From: Lysobacteraceae bacterium
GTDB taxonomy: Bacteria > Pseudomonadota > Gammaproteobacteria > Xanthomonadales > Xanthomonadaceae
Length of the DNA stretch: 5,554 bases
Direction of reading: 5' to 3'
NCBI GenBank assembly: GCA_003505795.1
Contig: DNXT01000172.1
Coordinates: 1 to 5,554, forward strand
The notes under the pieces are model-generated. The model saw nothing but the letters and a program-made list of their open reading frames with translations, did no database searches and had not been told where the DNA came from. This document shows positions 1 to 5,554 of the stretch, in pieces. The stretch's first letter is position 1, and each line of letters opens with the position of its first letter. Position numbers and translations under genes: made by a program.

Positions 1-3000
1 AGATCGACAGGCCCAGGCCCAGGCCGCCGGCCTGCCGCGTGGTGCCGGCATCGGCTTGGCGGAAGCGGTCGAACACGTGCGGCAGGAAATCCGCGGCGAT
101 GCCGATGCCGCTGTCGCGCACCGACAGGCGCAGCTGTTCGGGGTCGGCCTGCACGCTCACCGCGATCCGGCCGTCGGCCGCGGTGAACTTCAGCGCGTTG
201 CCGATCAGGTTGGTCAGCACCTGCTGCAGGCGCACGGCATCGCCGAAGAAGCACAGCGCAGGGTCTTCGTGCAGGTCCAGCAGCAGTTCGATCCGCTTGG
301 CCGCCGCCGCCGGGCGCATCAGCTCGACGGTGCTGCGGACCATGCCGTTGATGTCGAAGTGCTCCGGCTGCAGGCGCACCTTGCCGGACAGGATCGCGCT
401 CATGTCGAGCAGGTCGTCGATGATCTGCGCCTGCGCGCGTGCGCTGCGCTCGATGATCACCAGGCCCTTGCCGATGTTGTCCGGGCTGAACGAATCGGCC
501 TGCATCAGGCGCGACCAGCCGAGGATGGCGTTCAGCGGCGTGCGCAGCTCGTGGCTGAGGGTGGCGAGGAACTCGTCCTTCACCCGGCTGGCATGCTCGG
601 CCTGGCTGCGGGCGGCGGTCTCGGCTTGCAACGACTGCTTCAGCTGCACGTCGATGCGGTCGCGTTCGATCACGATGCCGGCCAGGTACGAGGCCGAGCG
701 CGCCATCGCCTGTTCGTGCAGCGAGGGCAGGTGCGGCAGCGGGTAGTACATGCTCAGGGTGCCCAGCACCACGCCGTTGCCGCCGAGGATCGGGGTGACG
801 CAGGAGGCGGCGATGCCCAGGCCCAGCGCGGTGGCCTGGAACTCGCCCCAGTCCGGGTCGTCGGCGACGTCCTCGCACACCACCTGGTGGGCGGTGAACG
901 CCGCGCGGCCGCAGGGAGGGCCTTCGGCCTGGATCGGCAGGCCGTCGAAGTACAGGCTGTAGTCGATCGGCAGGCTCGGTGCCGAGGCATGGTGCAGCGT
1001 CCGGGTGGCGGGATCGACCAGCATGATCGAGCAGCGCATCGCATGCTCGCTGCGCGCCTCGACGTTCATCGCGATCGCATCCAGCACCACCGGCAGCGAG
1101 GCGCCGGTGGTGATCAGGCTCAGGATCGAGCGTTCGGAGGCGGTGGCGTCTTCGACGTGCTTGCGCTCGGAGATGTCCATCAGCGAGCCGATGTGGCCGA
1201 GGAAACCGCCCTCGGTATCGAAGTGGGGAGAGGCGGTGTCCACGCACCAGCGGTACTGGCCGTCGTTGCGCAGCACCCGGTACTCGGCGGCGAAGGCGGT
1301 GCGGCCGTCCAGCGCCTGTTCGAAGGCATGGCGGACGCGGGCGGCGTCGTCCGGGTGCAGCGCGTCCCAGCGGCCGCGCGGCAGCGCTTCGGCCTCGCTC
1401 TGGCCGGTGAATTCGTACCACTGCGGATTCCAGTAGACGCAATCGCCGTCCGCATCGGACATCCAGATCATGGTCGGCGCCGCCTCGCACAGGTTGCGGA
1501 AGCGCAGCTCGCTCTCGCGCAGCCTGAGCTCGAAGCCGCGGCGGTCGTGGATGTCGGTGTAGGTGCCGATCCACTGGCTGATCTGGCCGTCGGCCTCGCG
1601 CACCGGTAGGGCGCGCGCCAGGTGCCAGCGATAGCTGCCGTCGCCGCCGCGGAGCTCGCATTCGATCTCGTAGGCGCGTTCGCCGCACAGCGCCGACGAC
1701 CACGCGCGTTCGGACTGCTGCAGGCCGTCGTCGGTGTGCGCCAGCCGCCAGGCGAGCGACGATTGCACCTGCCGGTCGATCCCGGTGTACTCGAACCAGC
1801 GCCGGTTGAAGTACTGCGGCCGGCCGTCCGGCGCGGTGACGAAGATGATCTGCGGCAGCGCGTCGGCGAGCAGGCGCAGGCGCGCCTCGCTGGCCGACAG
1901 CTTGCGCTGGACGCGGGCCCTCTGCAGCGATTCCCAGCAGCGGGCGATCACCAGGCGCAGCAGCTCGATCTCGGTCGACATCCAGCGCCGCGGCGCGCGC
2001 TGGTGGACGCCCATCGTCGCCACCAGCCGGCCGTTCTTGTGCAGCGGGACCACCAGGCTGGCGCGCAGCCCCGAGCGCCGGTAGCTTTCGGTCCGATACC
2101 CGGCCGCGTCGGCGCTTCCGGCATCGTTGACCACCCAGGGGCGGTTGCCGTGCAGGGCCTCGGGCAGTCCAACGGCGAGATCGGCCAGGCGGAAGGCGCC
2201 GCGCAGGCTGGGCATGTCGCGCACATGGTCGCTGACCACCTGCAGGCTCTCGCCGTCCTGCGTCACCAGCGCGTACGCACTGCGGTTGACCTGGAGCTGC
2301 TCGCCGAGCAGGCGGACGCTGGTGTCGACGATCTGCTGCGGATCGGACAGGCCCTGCAGTTCGTCCTCGAGCGCGAGCAGGAAGCTGTCGCGCGCCTCGG
2401 CGCGGTGCTGCTGGGTGACGTCCACGCCGTGGACCAGGATCGCGTCGATCTCGCCGCGCGCGTTGCGCATCGGCTGGTACACGAAGTCGAGCCGCGCCTC
2501 GTAGGGGGTCGCCTCGAAGGGGCGCTGCAGCAGCGCGGTCATCGATTCGCCGATGAACGGCTGGCCGCTGCGCCTGACGCTGTCGAGCAGTTCGATGAAC
2601 CCCTGCTCGCCGATCTCCGGGATCGCCTCCAGCAGCGGCAGGCCGATGACGCGGCGGGCGCCGACGACTTCCTTGAAGCGGTGGTTGGCGCTCTCGACCA
2701 CGTAGCGCGGGCCGCGCAGCACCGCCAGGAAGGCAGGCGACTGCTCGAACGCGGAAGCGAACAGCGACGGCCCGGGTCGCTCCTCGGCAGGCGTGGCGCC
2801 GGCGGCGGCGATGCACAGCGCGGCGATCGTGCGCCCGTCGTCGCCTGTCACCGGCGCGCACGACCAGGGAACGTGGGCTGGCGGGTCTTCCGCGATGGCG
2901 GCGATCAGGCCCAATCGCCCGAGCGCGGGGGCCAGTTCCCGCCAGAGCGCGGCATCGTCGGCGAGCGCCTGGCCCAGCAGCTGCGGATGGCGCCCCCGCA

Positions 3001-3214
3001 GCAGCGGGATGCAGGCGTCGTTGTAGAAGCAGCGCAGCCCGGGGCCCTGTACCAGCAGCATCGGCAATGGCGAGTGCAGGCACAGGCGCAGGCAGGCGCG
3101 CAGTGCGATCTCATCGGCCGGGCTTGCCGCCATCGCCGACGGCGCATCGCTCAGCAGTGGGCGGACCGCGCTGCTGTCGGGCAGTGATGCGGCGATGGAT
3201 GCCATCGATTCCAT
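1..3214 (-). CDS. Multi-sensor PAS/GAF histidine kinase, 3' end cut by window edge
   Basis: Cytoplasmic sensor kinase that should autophosphorylate on His and pass phosphate to a receiver. The frame stays open for 1071 codons and leaves the window without a stop. Approximate order by residue: divergent PAS-like region 30-110, PAS 150-268, GAF 290-435, PAS_3-type 441-563, PAS_3-type 567-690, second GAF 692-850 (with CGRAAF and CEDVADDP), HisKA 875-945 with H-box FLATLSHELRTPLN (phospho-acceptor His888), HATPase_c from about 985. The N box (N1002, N1006 in NLIGNALKFT), G1 box DSGIGI (1034-1039), F box FDRF (1048-1051) and G2 box GLGLGLSI (1064-1071) are intact, so it looks active. No transmembrane segment or signal peptide is seen. 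ATG 3214 is the first start after an in-frame TAA (3248-3250); GGAG lies 4 nt before it, and Met4 is an alternative. It follows the receiver gene by 49 bp, probably in one operon. The ligand is unknown, and a C-terminal receiver may lie outside the window. Confidence 0.95.
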   Translation of the reverse strand, partial: MESMASIAASLPDSSAVRPLLSDAPSAMAASPADEIALRACLRLCLHSPLPMLLVQGPGLRCFYNDACIPLLRGRHPQLLGQALADDAALWRELAPALGRLGLIAAIAEDPPAHVPWSCAPVTGDDGRTIAALCIAAAGATPAEERPGPSLFASAFEQSPAFLAVLRGPRYVVESANHRFKEVVGARRVIGLPLLEAIPEIGEQGFIELLDSVRRSGQPFIGESMTALLQRPFEATPYEARLDFVYQPMRNARGEIDAILVHGVDVTQQHRAEARDSFLLALEDELQGLSDPQQIVDTSVRLLGEQLQVNRSAYALVTQDGESLQVVSDHVRDMPSLRGAFRLADLAVGLPEALHGNRPWVVNDAGSADAAGYRTESYRRSGLRASLVVPLHKNGRLVATMGVHQRAPRRWMSTEIELLRLVIARCWESLQRARVQRKLSASEARLRLLADALPQIIFVTAPDGRPQYFNRRWFEYTGIDRQVQSSLAWRLAHTDDGLQQSERAWSSALCGERAYEIECELRGGDGSYRWHLARALPVREADGQISQWIGTYTDIHDRRGFELRLRESELRFRNLCEAAPTMIWMSDADGDCVYWNPQWYEFTGQSEAEALPRGRWDALHPDDAARVRHAFEQALDGRTAFAAEYRVLRNDGQYRWCVDTASPHFDTEGGFLGHIGSLMDISERKHVEDATASERSILSLITTGASLPVVLDAIAMNVEARSEHAMRCSIMLVDPATRTLHHASAPSLPIDYSLYFDGLPIQAEGPPCGRAAFTAHQVVCEDVADDPDWGEFQATALGLGIAASCVTPILGGNGVVLGTLSMYYPLPHLPSLHEQAMARSASYLAGIVIERDRIDVQLKQSLQAETAARSQAEHASRVKDEFLATLSHELRTPLNAILGWSRLMQADSFSPDNIGKGLVIIERSARAQAQIIDDLLDMSAILSGKVRLQPEHFDINGMVRSTVELMRPAAAAKRIELLLDLHEDPALCFFGDAVRLQQVLTNLIGNALKFTAADGRIAVSVQADPEQLRLSVRDSGIGIAADFLPHVFDRFRQADAGTTRQAGGLGLGLSI

Positions 3215-3263
3215 GTGGCTCCGGGCATGGACACCTTGCGGTGGATATTAATGACAACCCGGC

Positions 3264-3644
3264 TCAGTTGCCCGCCGGACCCGCGCTCCTGGCGCTGATC
3301 AGGGTGCGGACCAGGTCCTCGGCGAGGTAGGGCTTGGTCAGGATGTACCCGTTGCGGAACGCGGCCGGCATGGTGTCGGCCACCGCACCGGTGGCGAGTA
3401 CGAACGGAATGCCCCTGTCGCCGAGCAGCAGCGCGATCGGTTCGCTGGTTTGGCCCTCGCCGAGCCGATAGTCCAGCACGGCCAGCTGCGGCTCGCGTTC
3501 CTTCACCAGCCGGACCGCATCTTCGACCGCGCCGACCGGGCCGATCACGTCGGCGCCGGCCTGTTCGAGCTGCATCCCGAGGAGCATTGCGTTCATTTCG
3601 TCGTTCTCGACGACAAGTACCCGGACTCCACGCAGTGCCGACAT
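3264..3644 (-). CDS. Single-domain response regulator (FATGUY-like receiver)
   Basis: A lone receiver (REC) domain of 126 residues with no DNA-binding or enzymatic output domain. Visible landmarks are the beta1/acidic-pocket segment VLVVENDE (9-16), phospho-acceptor Asp58 in AVLDYRLGEG, the switch Thr85 in PFVLATG, and Lys104 in the TKPY motif. The ATG after beta4 and the VIGPVGAVEDA segment resemble the FATGUY single-domain regulators described mainly from Alphaproteobacteria, but the Phe and Tyr of that motif are Leu83 and Val88 here. Asn14 sits where most receivers have the second acidic-pocket Asp. The start is well supported by a near-ideal Shine-Dalgarno 5 nt upstream. The gene lies immediately upstream of the large sensor kinase in the same direction, so it is the likely phosphotransfer partner or a phosphate sink; that pairing is inferred from position only. 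Confidence 0.93.
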   Translation of the reverse strand: MSALRGVRVLVVENDEMNAMLLGMQLEQAGADVIGPVGAVEDAVRLVKEREPQLAVLDYRLGEGQTSEPIALLLGDRGIPFVLATGAVADTMPAAFRNGYILTKPYLAEDLVRTLISARSAGPAGN

Positions 3645-3649
3645 CAGTT

Positions 3650-3658
3650 ACCTCCCTT
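3650..3658 (-). promoter_or_regulatory. Strong Shine-Dalgarno of the response regulator
   Basis: Read on the minus strand the site is AAGGGAGGT, ending 5 nt before the ATG at 3644. It is close to the full anti-SD complement, is the strongest ribosome site in the window, and fixes the start of the receiver gene. Confidence 0.85.
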
Positions 3659-3669
3659 GTGCAGCCCCG

Positions 3670-3675
3670 AGTATA
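3670..3675 (-). promoter_or_regulatory. Putative -10 box for the regulator-kinase operon
   Basis: TATACT on the minus strand, 5 of 6 matches to the sigma70 -10 consensus, 25 nt upstream of the regulator start codon. Initiation about 7 nt further on would give a leader of about 20 nt that just includes the Shine-Dalgarno. No good -35 hexamer is visible at 16-18 bp, so an activator or an alternative sigma factor is possible. Confidence 0.5.
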
Positions 3676-3770
3676 TCGACAGCGGCCGATGCCGGCGGCG
3701 CGACGGAAGGCGCGCGCATGAACGCGTATGAATCGGACAGCGGCCCCTGCCCAGCGTGGGCATCGTCGGC

Positions 3771-3776
3771 TATACT
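3771..3776 (+). promoter_or_regulatory. Putative -10 box of tRNA-Leu
   Basis: TATACT ends 10 nt before the first base of the mature tRNA, the expected distance for a tRNA promoter. The -35 region (TGCCCA at 3748-3753, 17-bp spacer) matches consensus at only about three of six positions. Confidence 0.55.
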
Positions 3777-3786
3777 CCACGGCCGC

Positions 3787-3873
3787 GCCGAAGTGGCGGA
3801 ATCGGTAGACGCAGCGGACTCAAAATCCGCCGCCCTTAAAAGCGTGTGGGTTCGAGTCCCACCTTCGGCACCA
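3787..3873 (+). tRNA. tRNA-Leu(CAA)
   Basis: An 87-nt class II tRNA with encoded CCA. The acceptor GCCGAAG pairs with CTTCGGC, the T arm is GTGGG-TTCGAGT-CCCAC, and the anticodon stem GCGGA/TCCGC encloses loop CTCAAAA with anticodon CAA at 3821-3823. The long variable arm expected for leucine has a CGC/GCG stem. It reads UUG codons, which are rare in the neighbouring kinase (mostly CTG). No T-rich intrinsic terminator follows directly. Confidence 0.97.
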
Positions 3874-3952
3874 AGAAGTCTTCATGGCGAGGCCCCGCGG
3901 CCCTCCTGGCGCGATCCGGGCGGGCCGTTGCCTTTGCGGCGGTCGGGCATGC

Positions 3953-3975
3953 CTGCGCGGCTGCGAGCCGCGCGG
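3953..3975 (+). other. GC-rich hairpin downstream of tRNA-Leu
   Basis: GCGCGGCT (3955-3962) and AGCCGCGC (3966-3973) form a perfect 8-bp stem around a GCG loop, extended by a T-G wobble and a C-G pair. No T run follows on either strand, so it is not a standard intrinsic terminator. It could stop or trim the tRNA-Leu transcript or lie in the leader of the next small gene. The rest of 3874-4040 shows nothing recognisable. Confidence 0.4.
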
Positions 3976-4040
3976 ATTCTGCAGGATTCGATTGCGAGCC
4001 GGCGACAGGGCGCGCATGCTTTGGCGGCGGCATACTCCGG

Positions 4041-4313
4041 ATGATGACCATGAAGCACTTGCAACGGCGATCGGTGGACGGCCGGCACAACGGTGCCGAT
4101 TTCAACGTGGAAGTCCGTGAGGAAGCCAGCGGGGACGTCAGCGTCAGCGAGGTCTCCGTGGATGGCGTGGTGATCGGCTCGGCGCATCTCGAACACGAGA
4201 GCGGGATGAATGCCGCGCTGGGCTCCGGTGCGGCGCTTGCCCGGCAGCACATCGACGATTCGGAGCAGCTCGATCCGGTCGAAGCCGACGATCGGGACGG
4301 CGACCCGTTCTAA
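4041..4313 (+). CDS. Small acidic protein of unknown function (90 aa)
   Basis: Not recognised as a named family. The protein starts with a short basic stretch (HLQRRSVDGRH), then alternating-residue segments suggesting beta strands (ADFNVEVREE, DVSVSEVSVDGVVIGSAHLE), then a likely short helix (NAALGSGAALARQHID), and ends in a strongly acidic tail with 9 Asp/Glu among the last 19 residues. No signal peptide or membrane segment is seen. Three in-frame ATGs lie close together (4041, 4044, 4050) and none has a clear Shine-Dalgarno, so the start is uncertain by a few residues; the open frame also extends back into the tRNA, which I treat as non-coding. Third-position G/C and the helix pattern shared with the next two small genes support it being real. 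Confidence 0.62.
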   Translation: MMTMKHLQRRSVDGRHNGADFNVEVREEASGDVSVSEVSVDGVVIGSAHLEHESGMNAALGSGAALARQHIDDSEQLDPVEADDRDGDPF

Positions 4314-4422
4314 CTAAGGTCAAGGCGCGCCATCGAAGACGGTATCCCGATGCGGAGAACCGTCGGCGGCGGGGGCAAGCGGCCTGGTCGCGCCCGTCAC
4401 GGGTCTTCCACGCCGGCGTTCC

Positions 4423-4428
4423 TATCTT
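4423..4428 (+). promoter_or_regulatory. Possible -10 box before the 114-aa gene
   Basis: TATCTT (4 of 6 to consensus) lies in an otherwise GC-rich spacer, 31 nt before the start codon. It would give a leader of about 25 nt that includes AGGAGA. No convincing -35 is visible, so this is a weak suggestion. Confidence 0.25.
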
Positions 4429-4459
4429 TGTCGGGCGCCGGGACAGGAGAGGGCCGCAG

Positions 4460-4804
4460 ATGCACCGACGCCAGTACCGACTCCATGGTATCTGCGGATT
4501 CTACGAGATCGAGACCGTCGCCACGAAGGCGCCCGACGGGGGGCCCTGGCGCACCGTGGCCTTCATCCGGGACCGCTGCAGCAGGGAACTGGTGCATACC
4601 CTGGAGGACGCGGGGCTCGCCGACTATTACCTGGATTCCAAGGATGCGGCGATAAACGCCGCCTGGGATGTGGCCGCCCGGCTCAACCGGGAGCGTACCT
4701 ACGATCCGTTCACCTCCCTGCCGCCGCCGCCGGAGGAATCCCGTTCCGGCGCCGCCGCGGCCGCTGGCGTGGGTTTGGCGCAGGGACAGGGCGATCACGA
4801 ATAA
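4460..4804 (+). CDS. Small protein of unknown function (114 aa) with Ala/Gly-rich tail
   Basis: I do not recognise the family. Residues 6-40 look like beta strands (FYEIETVATK, WRTVAFIRD), residues 41-60 are a mixed linker, and SKDAAINAAWDVAARLNRE (about 61-79) is a clear amphipathic helix. The last 25-30 residues are low complexity: PPPP, then an Ala run, then a Gly/Gln-rich end. Such strand-strand-helix proteins of about 70-80 residues are common as uncharacterised genes in beta- and gammaproteobacteria, which fits here, but that is from memory of the fold pattern. The start has AGGAGA 9-10 nt upstream (4445-4450). No signal peptide or membrane segment is seen. It is probably transcribed alone, with 146 bp before it and 177 bp after. 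Confidence 0.72.
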   Translation: MHRRQYRLHGICGFYEIETVATKAPDGGPWRTVAFIRDRCSRELVHTLEDAGLADYYLDSKDAAINAAWDVAARLNRERTYDPFTSLPPPPEESRSGAAAAAGVGLAQGQGDHE

Positions 4805-4981
4805 CGTGCGACGGTGCGGTATTTCGCGTTTGCGTGCTCGCGCAGAGATGGGCGCAATTCGCCAGAAGCCGGATCGATGAGGGCCGTCCGGCGGTGTGCG
4901 CGGGAGGAACGGGTCCGTGTCCGCGCCGGAACCTCCGGAAAGGCGTACGCTGGAGCCAGCTCCTCCAGGACGAGAGCCGCC

Positions 4982-5206
4982 ATGCAGTATTCCGTGATTC
5001 ATCGGGACGTCCGCATCAGCCTCACCATCGACGAAACCGCGAGCGGTTACCGGGTCAGTGCGATGGCCGAGGGAGGCGACGACATGATGTGGCCGGTCGG
5101 ATGGGTCGACCCGACCGAATACCGGTCCGAGGAGGAGGCATTCAACCGCGGCACCGATTTCGCGCGAGCGAAGGTCGAGGATGTCCTGCGTCGCGGTCGT
5201 GGCTAG
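4982..5206 (+). CDS. Small protein of unknown function (74 aa)
   Basis: Unrecognised small soluble protein. The N-terminal part reads as beta strands (YSVIHRDVRISLTIDE, GYRVSAMAEGG), followed by an aromatic segment (MMWPVGWVDPTEY) and a C-terminal helix SEEEAFNRGTDFARAKVED. The helix shows the Ala-x3-Gly-x3-Ala spacing also suggested in the two preceding small genes. The open frame extends upstream to 4814, but that part is Arg/Ala/Ser-rich and unlike a folded protein. The ATG at 4982 has AGGA (4967-4970) and GAGAG (4972-4976) in range and begins the plausible strand, so I chose it. The 4805-4981 spacer shows no clear promoter; CCGGA-ACC-TCCGG at 4926-4938 is only a small hairpin. Confidence 0.72.
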   Translation: MQYSVIHRDVRISLTIDETASGYRVSAMAEGGDDMMWPVGWVDPTEYRSEEEAFNRGTDFARAKVEDVLRRGRG

Positions 5207-5312
5207 CCCGGGCCGGTGGCGGGGCCGCCGCTGCCGGCGCCGCAACAACGGCGACGGGCGATGAACCCGTGGCCGTCGTGGGCGGGGAAGGTCCGGACCA
5301 CGCGGACAGCGG

Positions 5313-5345
5313 AAAAACAAAAAGCCCCGGCGATGCCGAGGCTTT
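5313..5345 (-). terminator. Intrinsic terminator of the tRNA-Ala/tRNA-Glu unit
   Basis: On the minus strand AAAGCCTCGGC (5345-5335) pairs with GCCGGGGCTTT (5331-5321) around an ATC loop, an 11-bp stem with one G-T wobble. The run TTGTTTTT (5320-5313) follows. It begins 8 nt after the encoded CCA of tRNA-Glu. Because the stem carries A and T runs at its ends, it might also slow plus-strand transcription arriving from the 74-aa gene. Confidence 0.9.
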
Positions 5346-5352
5346 CTGAAGA

Positions 5353-5428
5353 TGGCGTCCCCACGGGGATTCGAACCCCGGTCGCCACCGTGAAAGGGTG
5401 ATGTCCTAGGCCTCTAGACGATGGGGAC
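5353..5428 (-). tRNA. tRNA-Glu(TTC)
   Basis: A 76-nt tRNA with encoded CCA. The acceptor GTCCCCA pairs with TGGGGAC, the discriminator base is G, and the T arm is CCGGGG-TTCGAAT-CCCCG-like. The anticodon stem TCACC/GGTGG encloses loop CTTTCAC with anticodon TTC at 5392-5394. The CTAGAGGCCTAGGAC D-arm region is typical for bacterial tRNA-Glu. It lies 48 bp downstream of tRNA-Ala in the same direction and shares its terminator. Confidence 0.97.
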
Positions 5429-5476
5429 GCTTAAGTCGAACCGAGTTGTCGTTCCGAACGGCCTAGGTCCGGAATT

Positions 5477-5552
5477 TGGTGGAGCCAGGCGGGATCGAAC
5501 CGCCGACCTCCTGCATGCCATGCAGGCGCTCTCCCAGCTGAGCTATGGCCCC
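5477..5552 (-). tRNA. tRNA-Ala(GGC)
   Basis: A complete 76-nt tRNA with encoded CCA. The acceptor GGGGCCA pairs with TGGCTCC, including the G3-U70 wobble that is the alanine identity element. The anticodon stem CCTGC/GCAGG encloses loop ATGGCAT with anticodon GGC at 5517-5519. Its promoter lies outside the window. Co-transcription with tRNA-Glu is likely because no terminator is seen in the 48-bp spacer. Confidence 0.97.
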
Positions 5553-5554
5553 AC

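Noticed and set aside
56..1609. Plus-strand open frame of 517 codons opposite the kinase.
   Set aside because: It is antisense to a frame with intact HisKA, HATPase, PAS and GAF motifs. Its protein is Ala/Gln/Val/Arg/His-rich with no domain pattern, as expected for a shadow in GC-rich DNA.
1622..3187. Plus-strand open frame of 521 codons opposite the kinase N-terminal half.
   Set aside because: Same reason: low-complexity Ala/Arg/Gln composition, no motifs, and complete overlap with recognisable sensor domains on the other strand.
3151..3780. Minus-strand 209-codon frame covering the receiver gene.
   Set aside because: It is a shifted frame over the receiver, very Arg-rich, lacks receiver residues, and has no ribosome site.
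3787..3873. tRNA-Leu as an integration site for an island holding the three small genes.
   Set aside because: No repeat of the tRNA 3' end was seen downstream, no integrase is present, and base composition of the small genes matches the surroundings.
3846..4040. Upstream extension of the 90-aa gene into tRNA-Leu.
   Set aside because: It overlaps a clear tRNA and encodes an Ala/Arg-rich stretch. The ATG cluster at 4041 is more reasonable.
4338..4364. GACGGT/ACCGTC inverted repeat after the 90-aa gene as a terminator.
   Set aside because: A six-pair stem with a 15-nt loop and no T run is too weak to call.
5290..5299. GGTCCGGACC palindrome as an operator.
   Set aside because: A 10-bp palindrome is expected by chance in such GC-rich DNA, and no promoter or second copy is nearby.
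4397..5320. Minus-strand 307-codon frame across the two right-hand small genes.
   Set aside because: Pro/Gly/Arg-rich with no domain and no Shine-Dalgarno, and it would start inside the tRNA terminator T run. The plus-strand genes have better starts and plausible folds.

Overview
The window is dense, very GC-rich DNA with strong G/C preference at third codon positions. The gene styles (a large soluble PAS/GAF sensor kinase, short lineage-restricted proteins, a tRNA-Ala(GGC)/tRNA-Glu(TTC) pair) fit a gammaproteobacterium of the Xanthomonadaceae/Lysobacteraceae type. That assignment is an inference from composition and gene style, not a proven identity.

Left part (1-3644, all minus strand): a two-component module. 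A single-domain response regulator (3264-3644) comes first. After 49 bp follows a very large multi-sensor histidine kinase starting at 3214 and running off the left edge, with 1071 codons visible and no stop. The kinase has no membrane segment. Its visible order is a divergent N-terminal PAS-like region, PAS, GAF, two PAS_3-type repeats, a second GAF, HisKA and HATPase_c, and the window cuts it inside the ATP-binding domain just after the G2 box. The regulator is a lone receiver related to the FATGUY-type receivers and has no output domain, so it probably relays or buffers phosphate rather than binding DNA. A TATACT -10 box and a very strong Shine-Dalgarno lie just in front of it.

Middle (3645-3873): a short divergent region holding the regulator promoter on one strand and a tRNA-Leu(CAA) gene with its own TATACT box on the other.

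Right part (3874-5320, plus strand): three small genes (90, 114 and 74 codons), each separated by about 145-180 bp. None has a function I recognise. All three seem to share one plan: short beta strands followed by a small Ala/Gly-spaced helix near the C-terminus. They may be distant members of one small alpha/beta family.

Right edge (5321-5552, minus strand): tRNA-Ala(GGC) then tRNA-Glu(TTC), co-oriented and followed by a clear intrinsic terminator. No mobile element, CRISPR array or attachment-site duplication was seen.
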